64,000 bases of DNA from Euryodendron excelsum (GCA_033060915.1 CM065382.1:2056501-2120500), one strand, 5' to 3'. Counted from the first letter of the stretch, positions 48,101 to 60,089 are shown. Notes: a model not told the origin generated them from the letters alone. Translations and numbers: made by a program.

Positions 48101-51100
48101 ACAAACACCGAACACGCAGAATAGGGGCCTACATAAGGAAGTTAATATCAGCAGGCAATCAAACGCACATGCAATTATTTTGAGTGCTTCCGAGGAAATA
48201 TTTTTGTAACCAAGTAGAACAACTTGATCCATACTTGTCCAAAAAAAAAAAAGCCCTTAAAAAGTTTTCTAATTGTTAAAACCAGCAATCATGCTCACAT
48301 AATGCTTTTCTTATAATCGTACTGTAAGCTTTGGCACGATGTACATACTACCACCTTAGCAGACATGAAGTATCATGATCTTCAACTTGATGAGTCTCCA
48401 TTTGTATATTTTAGGCACAACATAATCAGGACCACATGATTTCCACTGGTTGGAGTGATGTTTAAACCGTAGTTGCCAATATGGGAAACGAAAGAAGGAA
48501 ATGAAAACGTGAAACGTGGCCTAAAAATATTATATGAAATGGGAAATGCTACGTGATATAAAATTTAATAGGATATTTTTAAGAAAAATTATGAAGAACC
48601 TTACATCAAGCTATAGAAAGTAATAAAATACTTCCACAATCAATTAAAATATAATACTAACACAATATTTACAGCACATTACTGAGAAAATTATATAATA
48701 TAATCAAAAAATAAGATTTGCGAGCATGAACAATACTAGAAATTAGGAGAACTCTTCTTCCAAGGAGTTTCCATAACATCTTTTAAGAGTTTAAATCATG
48801 TTATAGTTGCTAAAACGTCTCGGAACCGTTTCCTAGAAGTTTCCCTTAAAATTTTATGTGAGTTTTGTATTCATTCTAGAAATGAGTTTCCAATGAAGTG
48901 AGTTTCTGGTAAATATGGTTTAAAACTTTGGAGAATGATTCATATATGTGAAGCAAATCATATGGTCGATAGTCATTATTAAGACTACTCCATAATTATA
49001 ATGTACCAAGAGGGACAGGTCAACTATATTTGTTTTTCTTTTTTACTGACAATGAAATAGGATAGCTCACAAAACCTATTCAATGAATTTGCATGACTAA
49101 GTGAAAAGCAGAGAGCCCTTGTATGGTATTTAAAGAAGTTTATCCATCCAAATGCACTTATTTTTTTCCTAAGAGAAGTATCATAAAAGAAAAGTTTGAC
49201 CTGCCCTCAATTCCTCGTGATTCTTCAACTATAGAATAATTATTACCTAGCCAGATATTAATTTGTTTAATGTAATTAGTAATTATATATGGCAGTGGCT
49301 TGTTAAATTTTTATGGTAAAGCCAGAATAATTGCATAAAAGCACAAACTCTGATAGTCTTGACATTCAAACATCAAATATATATGTACACGCCTAAGAAG
49401 CACGTGTCGGACATGTTGACACAGCAATTTTAAAAAAATGCAGGACATGACATAGCAGGGACAGGGCAAAAAAAAAATATGTTTTCAGCTTTTCCAGAAT
49501 GTCATCCTTGCTAAATTTTTTTACGAAAGAAGTGAAAAACTATACAAGATAACACCAATTAAAATAAAACCTGTACATTAAATTGCACTACTTAATTGAC
49601 AACAAATCATTCATAATTAGTTGATTACATCCATAAAAAATGATAAAGTAAACAAACGCATTAACAACAAAAAAATTGTTCCATTAATACATAATACTAT
49701 AAAGTCATAAACTACTGAAAATATTAAAATATCTTTAAACTTTATTTACTATCTATCATCATATAATACAAAATCCATAAAGAATACATAAAACAAATTA
49801 ATCACAAATATTAGTAGTATGCTTCTTCTTCTTCTTCTATCAAGCAATTAGTTTTAAAGTTTATAGTTGAACTCCCGCCGAGTCCCTAAAGTGTCCAAAA
49901 TGGGACACGTGTGTCCAAGCCATGTCCGTGAAGTGTTCAATGCAAAAATAAATAAATAAAAAATTAGACACGTAAAATGGAGTGTCCGACACGTGTTCGC
50001 GAGTGTCCCATGTGTGTCGGTGTCCGACACATGTCCAACACGGGTACAGCTCGTCCCATGGAGTGTCTGTGCTTCTTAGGTAGATGCACACAGAGTGGAC
50101 TGAGAACCGAAACTATTCCTTTTTTTAGGAAATAGGATAGAAAGAAAACAACCTGAAGGCGAGGCAAGCGTCCAAATTGAAGTGATTCAGCTCCTTTCCA
50201 GAATTCCTTGCTTTCTACTGAAAGCAAAGCTATGTCACATTCAACACCTTTCGCTAAAACCTGTACAGTAAATCACTGGGACGAATGTAAACTGCAACAC
50301 ATAATCACCTCAAACAGAATGATGAGTGCAAAAACTAATAAATTTTAGCATCAAAACATTTCATGAATGGGATATTTGAAACATCAAAGCACACTAGAGT
50401 TATTGCACAGCAATCAAATAAACATATGAAACAACTGGAAAGCAGATTAATTAGCATTAAAGTAGAATGTTACAAGTGGTAACACCCTACTGCAAAAAAA
50501 AAAACACATCAAGATTATCACAAAAAGAAGTAGAATGTTTTTGCAAAAAGCAATTTCATGGTCTTTCTGAAGTATGCAGACTGCACAAAACAATGACTTG
50601 TCTTGATGAAAGGGTCCATGTGTGTGTTTGTGGGGTGGAAACATAGTAGTAAGGCAAACAAAAGACATTGGGGATTATCTACAGTATTGCAGCTATAAAT
50701 GGTCTCATTTCTAGGATCTCATCAAGTGGTACCGTTCACCAGTTACAAGTGCTCCAAAACACCAATATAGAATCACAGTATTGCCACACAAAATCAATAA
50801 ACATCCAAACATATCCATAAACAATCACTTTACAACCTATATGTAATGATAAACAAAAGAAAACATATAAGACTGCACATTTCTCTATTTTCAAACAAGT
50901 GATACCTTAGCCACATATTTGGTATCATCTCCCCTTCTCTTCACTTTAACCTGCATTCAAATAAGAAGAAATATAATCGAGCTTTCCACAGTTGGTTTGC
51001 ACATCCTGTCATAAAGTTATTGGCACATAACAAGAGTGAAAAGTTTGCAGCCACATAGCCAATTTAACAAGAAAGAATGTAAACCCACCAAAATCAATGC

Positions 51101-54100
51101 GGATGAAATAAACATATTGAAAGTTGTTAGTGTACACTTTTGGCACAGATTTAGTTATAGATACAACATCAGAAGTATAACTTAATTATTTCTAAAAACA
51201 TGTAGATGAGTACAATTCTTTTTTTTGTAATAAGTATAAAGTACAGATGAGTAAACATGTATCCACATGTGTGCAAAGAGAGATGAAATACTTGAAGATG
51301 ATTCCATAGGTAGGATCCAAAAAGGACTGAGGGCAGAGAGGGAATACAAAATCAATGGAGTATAGAGCACTGGCAGAGCCCTTCGTTAATTTGAGATCGG
51401 ATAACTTCAAAAATTACCTGTGTATCATGTTCAACACAATGTGCGTTTGTCAAAAGCTTCCCATCCCCGATCATAAAAGCACTGCATTGAAATAAAATTT
51501 CAGAAATAAAATAGAAATCCAGCAAATATCTCCTAACTTCCAAAACTCAATATATTATAAATATCAGGCATAAAAGACAACACATGATGCATTTTCAAAC
51601 CAACTGCAGCTTAAATTTTCAGGGTAGTCATTTTTCACATATTTCAGGAACAGCTGGGAGAGGAAATAATTCAAAACTTGCCTTCCAGTACTTGTATATT
51701 GCCTTTGTTTCTGCCAAGGGAGGGAATAATCAGGAGCGGTGTGGGTACAGTAAACCTAGACAAAAATCAAATAAACAAGAAGGGTTAATCCAAATAGAGT
51801 CAGCAAATTATTTGCACATGTAAGGACGACATTCAAATTTACTGAATATACAATCGGTCAATACTAATGAGGAAAAAAAAATGGTGTCCATAGGCCATCT
51901 ATTTATATGTTGACCCAATTTTTTATGAATTGGTATGGGGTCGGCCCAAAGATATCACAGCTGATAAAGGTTTGAGGATCCAGAAAGATGGGTAGAAAAG
52001 GCAGCAGAAAAGTTATTCTTCTATCATTTGAGAGAAAAAAACAAATAATAAATACATCCTTTTATCCCAAATATAGTTGACAGAACTCAATAAATTATAA
52101 AGCTCCTCCATCCAATATAGTTTCAATTGGTTTATTCTGGTAATGCGATCAATAATTTTTTTCTACTCTAGATAATATTGTAAATAACATATGGAAACTT
52201 TCAGCGAAAGGGGTACTTTATCATATGTCAGGGCACATAGACACAAGTTCTCACCCAACATAGATATATGGACTGGATGATTTACATGATTTGCACAGGC
52301 TGCACGTCAGTGAATGGGCAACATTCAGCAATGCATTAAAACCATTCCATTGTGTGTGTGGATGTGTGTGCGCAAGAATGACATGAAGAATTCAAAAAAA
52401 GAAATGGCACAACCACTGAGCAGATAAAATAAAAAATTCCATTCAGGAATGATATTATACTTTACCTTCACTACAGCATTAAGAAAAGCTGAATCTTGAA
52501 GATTACCTGTTTCAACCTGGGAAGAAAATACTTCAGCTTAAATGAAGTACAATACCTTATGCATTTTTTTTGGTAAGCGTGCGTTCTATTACCCAAAAAA
52601 AAAAAGATAATACAAAGAAGGCTCAGGAAACAGCCTGAAGGCACACATACACATTATTCAGCCAAACCAGTGGATATCAAATGGAAAAATCTCAGACTAA
52701 TTGAAGTAAACAGCATAATTAAATATGTGTTCCCTCTGATTACGTTAGAAATTATTTAAGCAGATTACAAAGTTCCTAAAGCACATCTTTGATTGACTGA
52801 ATGAATAAATTATAAAGAAAGTAATTTTAAAACAATAAACATTCCCATGCAACCAAAGACCTCAAACGTAAGAATAATTTTAATTATGTCCCTTGAATAA
52901 CATCTTTCTTTTTGTATATCAACTGTTCAATATTGCACAAAGCGCAACATAAAGCACAAGATTGGGGGAAGTAAAGCACATGCATGATAGGCAAGTAGAT
53001 TAAATATACTTACCACTAAAAGCAATTTGAGATTTGAGATATGTTAAAGGGACAAAGTACATGAATTTTTTGACCTATCAATAGACACATAAATCATGCC
53101 GATTGATAAATGCATCAACTAAATCAAATACTCATTCCAAATTTTCAATAACAAAAAAAGTCTAGTCGTAAATTTGGAGTATATATAGTAAAATTTTGAA
53201 TAGATGTATCTATTTCAAGTAGTTAAGCATAAGCTCCTTTATCAAGAATACAAAATTCTAACAATAATTAAACAATATTATGTATATATAAGACAGCGAA
53301 AATGACATAAAGCATGTCAATTAGTAACCATTAACAAATAGAAGGACAAAGATGATGTATGATTTGATTATTAACACCAAAAAACAAATGTGCCTTTCTT
53401 GAGCCTGGTGCTTACTAAAAGGCACGAGCGTAAAGGCTTTAGGTGGGCTTGACTGGAGAAGCACTGTCTGGCATAAAGTGAGTCACTTCCTTCATACCTT
53501 GATAAGCCTGGGCCTTTTTTGGAACTACGTGGGCGCTCCTTGAACCACTATGGATTATAATTGAAGACATCCATATTTTTTTTAAACTTAACAGCTATTG
53601 TGTGAGAAGTATCGTGGTATAAAGTTATACTGCTATATTTTTAATAATTTGAATATGCAGTTATTTCCTAGATCCCATAAAGAATGCAGTAATGATTGCA
53701 TGGATAAATTACATGAGCATGGATCGTTACGCCTCTCTTGTCCTTTAACCGTGCAAATAGTTAGAAAACTAAAAACCAATAAAGTTTTTCCAATACTAAC
53801 ACAATTGCATCGTGCAATGTATGGAAAGTGTTGAATCTTGGGTCCTGAAGCCAAAATCATCCAAGGACCCAAAAATAGAATAAAGAAACAATAATGATGA
53901 TGATTAATGGAAACTGCAAGAATAACAATTATAAAAATAACAAATGAGAGTGAGAGAAACACCTATTGCAATTCAGTAGAGAGGCAATTATATTACACAA
54001 AATTCCTTACACAAGCAAGTAATGCACATACTGTATTGTGCATCAAAATATAAACTAGACTATAGGTTGAACTTTGTCTCATCAGACTTCTTACAAAGTA

Positions 54101-55205
54101 AAACCTCGAGTTCTCACAACAGAATGCAAAAAAAAGGGTTCAAATACCTATTAGATTTTATATGTATACTACCTCCAACTTCTGCATCAGTTCCTGCCTA
54201 CTATTCTGAAATTGCTGTGAGCCATAAATCTGAATGGATGATTTTATTTTATTCCTAGGGATGAGCCCCCACCTTCCACCCATAATACAGAAAGTAATGC
54301 AAAGTAAAACCATACCTGCTGGTCCTTTAAGTCTGACAGAAATCCCTTTGCATCTTTTCTCTGGACACCAGACGATTTAAATGCTGTTGACTGAGATCGC
54401 CCGGTATTACTTCTACCACTATTACCATCGGCATTTGAGTAAGGCCTTTCCTCTTTTGATCTTCCAGGGAACTTCTTCTGTGATATAGCTTCTGTCTAAA
54501 TCAAGAAACCAAAGTGGAAGTATTGAGCTAATTAACTGCAATTTTTATTAAGCCAGTCTGTAACTTTACAGAGACACCTAATTTAAAACTGTCAGACTAT
54601 ATCATCGAATATCTTCCACACACAGGTTTTTAAAACCAAAGAATACATACACGCCTCAACCTATTAGAATGCAGTGCAAAAAATAGGATGATGCAAAAAT
54701 TATACATATATGTACAGTCAAATTGTGGAATTGAATTTCAGAAAATCAATGAATAAAAAAATAAAGGGTTATCCCTTTCTCTAACGGATACTTTCTGAAT
54801 TTTGTTTGGTAAAGTCTGCATCCCTTGTTAGTAACCAATTTAACAGCTAAACCCTATATAGGATGCAGAGGCATGGCAATGTTCATGAAATGTCCCAAGA
54901 TTCAGGGCGAAACCAATTAATTCGGCATGAGCGAAATAAATTTGATCAATAAAGCAGTGTATATATATAGGTCTATATACAAATTAGGAGTACAGAGATT
55001 CAGGGTTTACCTCTGTGGAGGATTTACGAGGGGATGAAGAAGGAGCTTTCTTGGGAGTTCTTTTCTTTTGATTGTCAGCTTTGGGAATGAATAGCCGAGT
55101 GGGTCTGTGAGACGTAGAGAAGAGGCGTTGGGAAGATAAAGAGTAACGACAAGTACCGGTGGAGGTGATTGCAGAGAACCAGCAGGCGACGGCTGCTATC
55201 GCCAT
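39145..55205 (-). CDS. DEG2: Chloroplast DegP-like serine protease 2 (630 aa, 21 exons)
   Basis: Exons from the start: 55011-55205, 54316-54495, 52466-52516, 51682-51755, 51418-51481, 50906-50950, 50153-50260, 46917-46994, 45181-45247, 44957-45015, 44594-44693, 43213-43292, 42129-42185, 41133-41236, 40504-40591, 40288-40373, 40152-40176, 39958-40029, 39612-39662, 39471-39531, 39145-39392. All 20 junctions keep frame. Residues 1-65 are Ser/Thr/Lys/Arg-rich, consistent with a chloroplast transit peptide. The trypsin-like domain has His-181 ([10 protein letters not shown]), Asp-212 ([12 protein letters not shown]) and Ser-290 ([11 protein letters not shown]), with spacing identical to Arabidopsis DEG2 as I recall it. 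PDZ-type regions follow (about 320-430 and 440-560), then the DEG2 tail [17 protein letters not shown]...[11 protein letters not shown]2 is a stromal-side thylakoid protease implicated in photosystem II repair. Introns after exons 4 and 19 begin GC. The upstream open-frame start at 55253 is GTG, so Met at 55205 is used. Confidence 0.93.
41690..41998 (-). mobile_element. tRNA-derived SINE-like element in DEG2 intron 13
   Basis: On the minus strand AACTCAGTTGG (near 41989) is followed about 30 bases later by a perfect B box GGTTCGAATCC (41958-41948), the two-part pol III promoter of a tRNA-derived SINE. About 250 bases of unrelated body follow. The 3' end is estimated and no target duplication was identified. 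It does not fold as a tRNA beyond these boxes. Confidence 0.5.
42794..42939. repeat. 73-bp tandem duplication in DEG2 intron 12
   Basis: 42794-42866 (starting TCCTCCAGTCCCAATGTTCC) is repeated at 42867-42939 with one difference, TTAGTG against TTAGCG. Confidence 0.9.
43507..44092 (+). mobile_element. 5'-truncated LINE fragment in DEG2 intron 11
   Basis: The plus strand encodes [21 protein letters not shown], then [30 protein letters not shown] after a stop replacing Trp, then [20 protein letters not shown]. These are the zinc-binding C-terminus of a plant L1-like reverse transcriptase. Its 3' end is TTACTTATC plus poly-A near 44085-44092. It is antisense to DEG2, broken by stops and frameshifts, and related to the fragment at 22738-23590. 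Confidence 0.85.
46231..46463. repeat. Diverged direct repeat in DEG2 intron 8, offset 150 bp
   Basis: ACTNTAGAATGTCCAAC...ATTCAAG...AATATATGT...GATCATCTRTGTTGTGAT occurs at 46231-46320 and again at 46381-46463. No function is apparent. Confidence 0.75.
48478..48905. repeat. Dispersed A/T-rich repeat related to 33480-33990
   Basis: The block GAAACGTGGCCTAAAAATAT...GAAATGGGAAATG resembles GAAACGCGGCTAAAAAATAT...GAAATGGGAAGTAG at 33540. The far end here carries CCGTTTCCTAGAAG and GAGTTTCC, hinting at weak inverted ends. The boundaries are approximate. Confidence 0.4.
49392..50080. mobile_element. MULE-like or other inverted-repeat element in DEG2 intron 7
   Basis: CCTAAGAAGCAC at 49392 is inverted exactly at 50069-50080 (GTGCTTCTTAGG). 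Next to it on both sides are GTGTCGGACATG and many GTGTCC/GGACAC motifs. The 689-bp interior has no transposase. ATGTACAC on the left and ATGCACAC a few bases beyond the right end may be a decayed target duplication. Confidence 0.55.
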
Positions 55206-55255
55206 TCGAGTAAAGCAGCAGCTGAGGAAATTGTCGAAGATGAGAGACTGCACTC

Positions 55256-55263
55256 TTTTATAT
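55256..55263 (-). promoter_or_regulatory. TATA box of DEG2
   Basis: The minus strand reads ATATAAAA, about 51 bases upstream of the ATG at 55205. It would place transcription start near 55230 and a very short leader, which supports the Met at 55205 as the start. Confidence 0.55.
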
Positions 55264-55379
55264 CACTGCGTAGTTTCCTTATCTTCTGGTTCGCGAAAAC
55301 TGGATTGGAGGCGCGTTTGGTTTCCCTTTTCGAAAAAGACAAACAAAAAGGAAATTGGAAACTGATAATAAACAATTTG

Positions 55380-57050
55380 TTTGACTGTTTTTTAGAAAGA
55401 AGTTATAAAAACTCCCTTTTTTTTCCATTAAATAATTTAAATTTGTTTTAGTACTTAAAAACTATTTTTATACAAAAATAAAATGAAATAAAATAAAACG
55501 ATAATATTATATCCAAGTACTTACGGTTTTGGTTTTTATTTCTATTTTTTTAAATTCAACATAATCGCATTTGGCAATAAATTATTTTTGTCAAAATTAT
55601 ATTTGGTAAGTCAGTTTTGAAACTTTGTTTTCGATAAATTTTTTAAAAAAACATCCCAATTTTATGAACCAATAAAAAGTGTTGTATGAGTTTTCGAAAT
55701 GTTTTTTATGACCTCTTTCTGAAAACAAGAAAAATGTAAATATTTGTTTATGATAAAATGAAAAAAACGAAAACCGAAACTAGAACAATAAAAAAAAAAT
55801 GATACCAAATGGTCCATTCTTACAAGATAGTAATGTCAGGGTTTTTTTCTTTTATATTCTTCTTGAATACATCTTTAATTGTTTGTAGTTATTTCATATG
55901 CTTTATTCATTACATCCGTGGTCATTTTGCAATGTTTTACTAGATAGCCTTGAAAATCCAATTTGATAAAAAAATCTAATATCCTAACTGGAAGTTGTGG
56001 AGAGAAAATAAAATGGGAAGAGAAATAAATAGTAGGACAATTATATTGCCTTCCCTTGTTTTGTTATACAAATAAAATAAAATAAATTTTGAAGGAAAAT
56101 AATTTTTTATTGTTTCACTCCAATGACGAGCAAAGAAAAATAGATAGAGTGAGTCATTATTTTTCTTCCATTTCCTTTTATTTTTCTCTCATATGTATAA
56201 TCAAATATGGGAAAGAATAAAAATAGTTATTTTTTCTTCTATTCCCTTTTCTTCTCCAAATTCCAAACATGCTTGAAGGACTAAAGGTTTTTTTTATATC
56301 CTATCAAAATCTTAGTATGCGTAATTGAAAGATACATTTGTCAATAGGATGGTTAAGACTAAAGTAGCTGTGATTCAAAATATAAATTCAGTTGTATAAA
56401 CTTGAGGGATTAATCGATGAAAGGCCTAAACATCCGATAGCAAAGAAAAAAAATACAATCTCATTTTTTATGAAAGACAACTACAAATAAGCATCATGGC
56501 AAAGAGTTGCATAGTTGCAAAGCATGTGGATTGGTGAAATTAATAACTCCATTAGTTTGTTAGGCCAACAGCAAGCCAGTATATTTTCAATATTGACAAT
56601 GCAGCTTCACCTACTACAAAATTGGTTTTGAATCAAGTCTTTATTCTTGATATACGGACAGCTTTGAATGAGCAATGCAGCCATCTTTCGACTTTAATGT
56701 GTTAGTTTTAAATATATTAGAGAGTGAGTATATGCGATGCGTGCATAATCTGTAAGTATTGTTAGAGATAGTAGTCGTCTAGTTATCGATTAAATTACTG
56801 AAGATAATTTTATAAATATTATCGAGTGAACAAAATAAACAAAGTTTAAAATTTACAAATAATTACGGTAATAATAAGGATATTGCCGTTATCCAGTTTC
56901 AAATCCATCCATTGAGGTTATGTCTTTATATATTATAATATATATATATATATATTCATGACGTGCGAGAATTTGTCAAAGTTTAAACCTTTTTATACCC
57001 TTAGCAATTAAATTCTTATTGAGCTTGTAACACTCATAATTTATCAGTTT
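55380..57050. other. AT-rich spacer, no gene seen
   Basis: 55370-55830 has alternating T- and A-rich arms with GGTTTT/AAAACC motifs, like a decayed palindromic MITE. The rest shows only short (TA)n at 56937-56955 and no open frame with a recognisable product. Confidence 0.5.
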
Positions 57051-57058
57051 TAAGTAAG

Positions 57059-57238
57059 GCCTTTTGGTTTGGTTTATTTTGTGTTTTTTTAATTTATTGG
57101 CAAAAAAGTCAAGATTTTAAATTTTTTTTGTTTGTTTTTCTGCTTGTCTTGTCCCGTTGAAAGTTAAAAAAAATTATTTTTTTTACTTATAAGTAAAAAA
57201 AAATTAAAAAAATTGTAAAAGAATTAAACCAAACGAGC
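57059..57238. mobile_element. Possible MITE with GGCC...GGTTTGGTTTA ends
   Basis: GGCCTTTTGGTTTGGTTTA on the left mirrors TTAAACCAAACGAGC on the right. The interior is T-rich then A-rich with ACTTATAAGTAAAA near the right, as in the element at 10649. The termini are worn. Confidence 0.4.
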
Positions 57239-57379
57239 ACTCAGACACGTATATAAATTTATTATATATATGATATATCCATATTCACTCTATATACGTT
57301 TATTTATTTTACCGTTACAGAAACTCCAGGTATTGTAACGGACTTCTCAGCTACACAGCTTGTTTGAGATGAAGCCTGA

Positions 57380-57790
57380 AAGAAGAAGAAAACGAGGGGG
57401 TCGGGCGTAGCAAAACTCGCGTGGGCTAGGTAAGTAACGGTTCATATGCCAATTTTTTAACCCGGACGGACATGCGGTTTTGGATCCCACGACACGTGTC
57501 GCCTGCGCAACTCGATGCTCTTTTGTCTGGGCCTGCCATATATGGTCGGGGATTTGTTCGGAAGTTGGGCGTCAGTGGAATTGACGGCGTTAGATCTTGA
57601 CGGCCTGGCAATGTCCTTCGGGCGTCGGGAGTTAACGGCGATTGAGGGAGGGAGGTTCACTCGTGCGTACTCTGTGTGAGCCGCCTTTTCCATCAATGCC
57701 CCAGCATGCTTTCGCAGTTGTGTCGCTTTCGCCGTTATAAATGTACCAGCTGTTGCGACGTTGCATTGCGTTCTTCTCTCCGACCCCCAA
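57380..57790 (+). promoter_or_regulatory. GC-rich island with a TATA box but no recognised gene
   Basis: Sequence here is clearly richer in G and C than its flanks and ends in GCCGTTATAAATGTACC (57731-57747). CTCTCCGACCCCC-type pyrimidine-rich sequence follows. It looks like a promoter and transcription start, yet the next 300 bases turn into (TTTTA)n and T runs with no coding frame. It may be a remnant of a gene whose body was lost or an upstream promoter of the ARF gene. Confidence 0.35.
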
Positions 57791-58004
57791 TTCCTCGCCC
57801 ATTTTTTTCACTTACTCGACTACTCTGACTCCGTTTTCTTTCTTTTTTTTATATTTTATTTTATTTTATTTTATTTTATTTTTTTGTTTGTTTTACCCTT
57901 GCTTTTTTTTTTTTTATGCCAAAACCTCAACAGCCACTTGAATAAGAGAAAGAGAAATAGAAAACGAAAGGAAAATAAAGGGATAAAGGAGCGAAAGAGA
58001 TTGT

Positions 58005-58188
58005 AGGAAAAGGATTTAAATTTTCTCTCTTTCCTGTCAAGATAGACATTAAACAAAATAAATAAGAAAATTTATTATTGTTTCTCTAAATATTCTAGGA
58101 AAATAATTTAAATTTTCTCTCTCTTTTCTATCAAGATAGACATTAAACAAAATAAATAAGAAAATTTATTAGTTTTTCTTTCTATCCT
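58005..58188. repeat. 92-bp tandem duplication
   Basis: AGGAAAAGGATTTAAATTTTC at 58005 recurs as AGGAAAATAATTTAAATTTTC at 58097. A long identical core is shared, including AGATAGACATTAAAC and AATAAGAAAATTTATTA. Confidence 0.85.
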
Positions 58189-58788
58189 TAAATTCCAAAC
58201 AATTGCGGGGAAACATAACGCTCTCAATATCTTACTTAATCTGCAAAGGAAAAAGCTAACAAGTGCCTTTAAAGCATGTGTTAAGCAAAAAAGAAAAAAA
58301 AAAAAAAATTTTAAGATGGTATAATTTATACATATGACTTATGATATGCCCATCATTATAGTATAATAAAGAAAAATGTTATGCGTGGATCAATTTCTAA
58401 CACATTTTCTTACATGTGACATAAAGTAAATAAATCTCACATGTATTTATTAATGTGAATCTCACTGCATTGTTCTTATTGGTGAGAAAATAAATTGAGA
58501 AATTAATTTATATATAGTAATACTCTATAATAAATTTACAGGCCAACTTATGATTGGTTTGGTTAAAATTTATTTGAGATCGAATTGAAAAAGAATAATG
58601 TTATACTTAAACGCATTTTGAAATTATTAATTTTTTAAGCCAAATTTACATAATTTACTATTGAATTTGAGTCGTCTTGTTTATAATTATCTCTGTTATG
58701 TCACATTGTTAAGTAAGATTTAGGTTGTTTGGTGCTATTCAACATCTTATATATCTATTTCTTATTTTTTTTTGACATGATGTAACAA

Positions 58789-58919
58789 TGGATGTGTTAA
58801 GGGTTCTGATTATCGTAAAGAGGTCAAGGATTCGATTCCGCTCTCCTTGATTTCCTCCCCGGCTTAACCTCTCCCTAGTGTAATCCTTTTGAATATACAA
58901 AAAAGAAAAAAAAAAAAAG
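58789..58919 (+). mobile_element. Short tRNA-derived SINE-like element
   Basis: TGGATGTGTTAAGGG is followed by GGATTCGATTCC (58828-58839, a B-box match) and, after 60 bases, by a run of A ending at 58918. Length about 130 bp and order fit a plant SINE. No clear target duplication is seen. Confidence 0.5.
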
Positions 58920-59695
58920 GTAATTGGCAAAGAGTGATCTCCTTCCTCCCTATTTTATTCCAAACAAAGCATTTGAGCCTTTGAGGAGCCAAGTCAACCT
59001 CGATGAACTCGTATGTATTAATGATTAAGGCAGCTGTCCACGTGATTAATGAACTATGTAATACGATATTTCATATGTATGGAGATCATAAATTGTATGA
59101 AGATTATACATTTTACAAGATAAATTAAAATATGCTATAGAGCTAAAAACGTGGGAAATTAAAAGGTTAAAATATTACAAAGAGAAAAAAAAAAAGTTAA
59201 TCCTAATAAATCGACAATCTCACAAGCTCCAGTGTATGATTTATTATTTTATTTAATTCTAATGTATTGTTATGAATACTAGTGCCATTTAACAATATCA
59301 CAATGAGCACCTTTTTTCATAATTATATTCACAAAATATATACACATAATGTAGAATATATTCTATAAGCATTCTAAGTATTTTTTATTTTAATATGCGA
59401 TGTTACATTTTTTATGTACCCACTATAATATAGCATTTAGCATTCATGGGCCTTATCTTATCTGATGATTTTAAATAAGCATGTAATATTTAATTTTATT
59501 ATAAATAAAGAACAGGATTGAGAAGCCGGGCGAGAAACTTAAAGCGAGACTCGGCGGTGCGGATGAATTAAATGGTAGCCAACTAGCCATAAAAGCGGAG
59601 TTTTGGTGGGGAGGCATAGGATGCATCGGCACAAAGTAGCAAACACGGCCAGCAGGAGAGAGAAAGAGACGCTTGGCCCTTGCAAGATTGACTCG

Positions 59696-60058
59696 TGTCT
59701 CCGAGGGCGAGTGTACAGTGTCGTCGAAGAGGCACTACGGAGGCTCATCGTGCAGGAGCTGCCCTGCCTCTGCAGGTGTACCTATTATATATCTATATAT
59801 GTATGTATACATCACTCTACAGGCTACATTACAAATACACAACGCCCACCCTTTTTCTGATGATAACCAAACGTTAAAGCTAGTACTCACGAGAGAGAGA
59901 AACGGTTTTAGAGAGAGAAAGACTGTACTAGAGGGGTAGTGGGAGACAAAAGAGACACAGAGAGGGGGGATATATATGTGAAGGTGGTGGTGAAGGAAGG
60001 TGGGTGCAGAGTCCCACATTGAGTGTCTCTCGTGTGACACACCTGAAGGGTTCCTTTG

Positions 60059-60089
<31 letters not shown>

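Noticed and set aside
55206..55253. DEG2 start 16 codons upstream
   Set aside because: The first codon is GTG, not ATG, and the TATA box lies immediately beside it, so this stretch would be promoter or leader.
58789..58860. tRNA gene suggested by GGATTCGATTCC
   Set aside because: There is no cloverleaf and a poly-A tail follows; scored as a SINE-like element.
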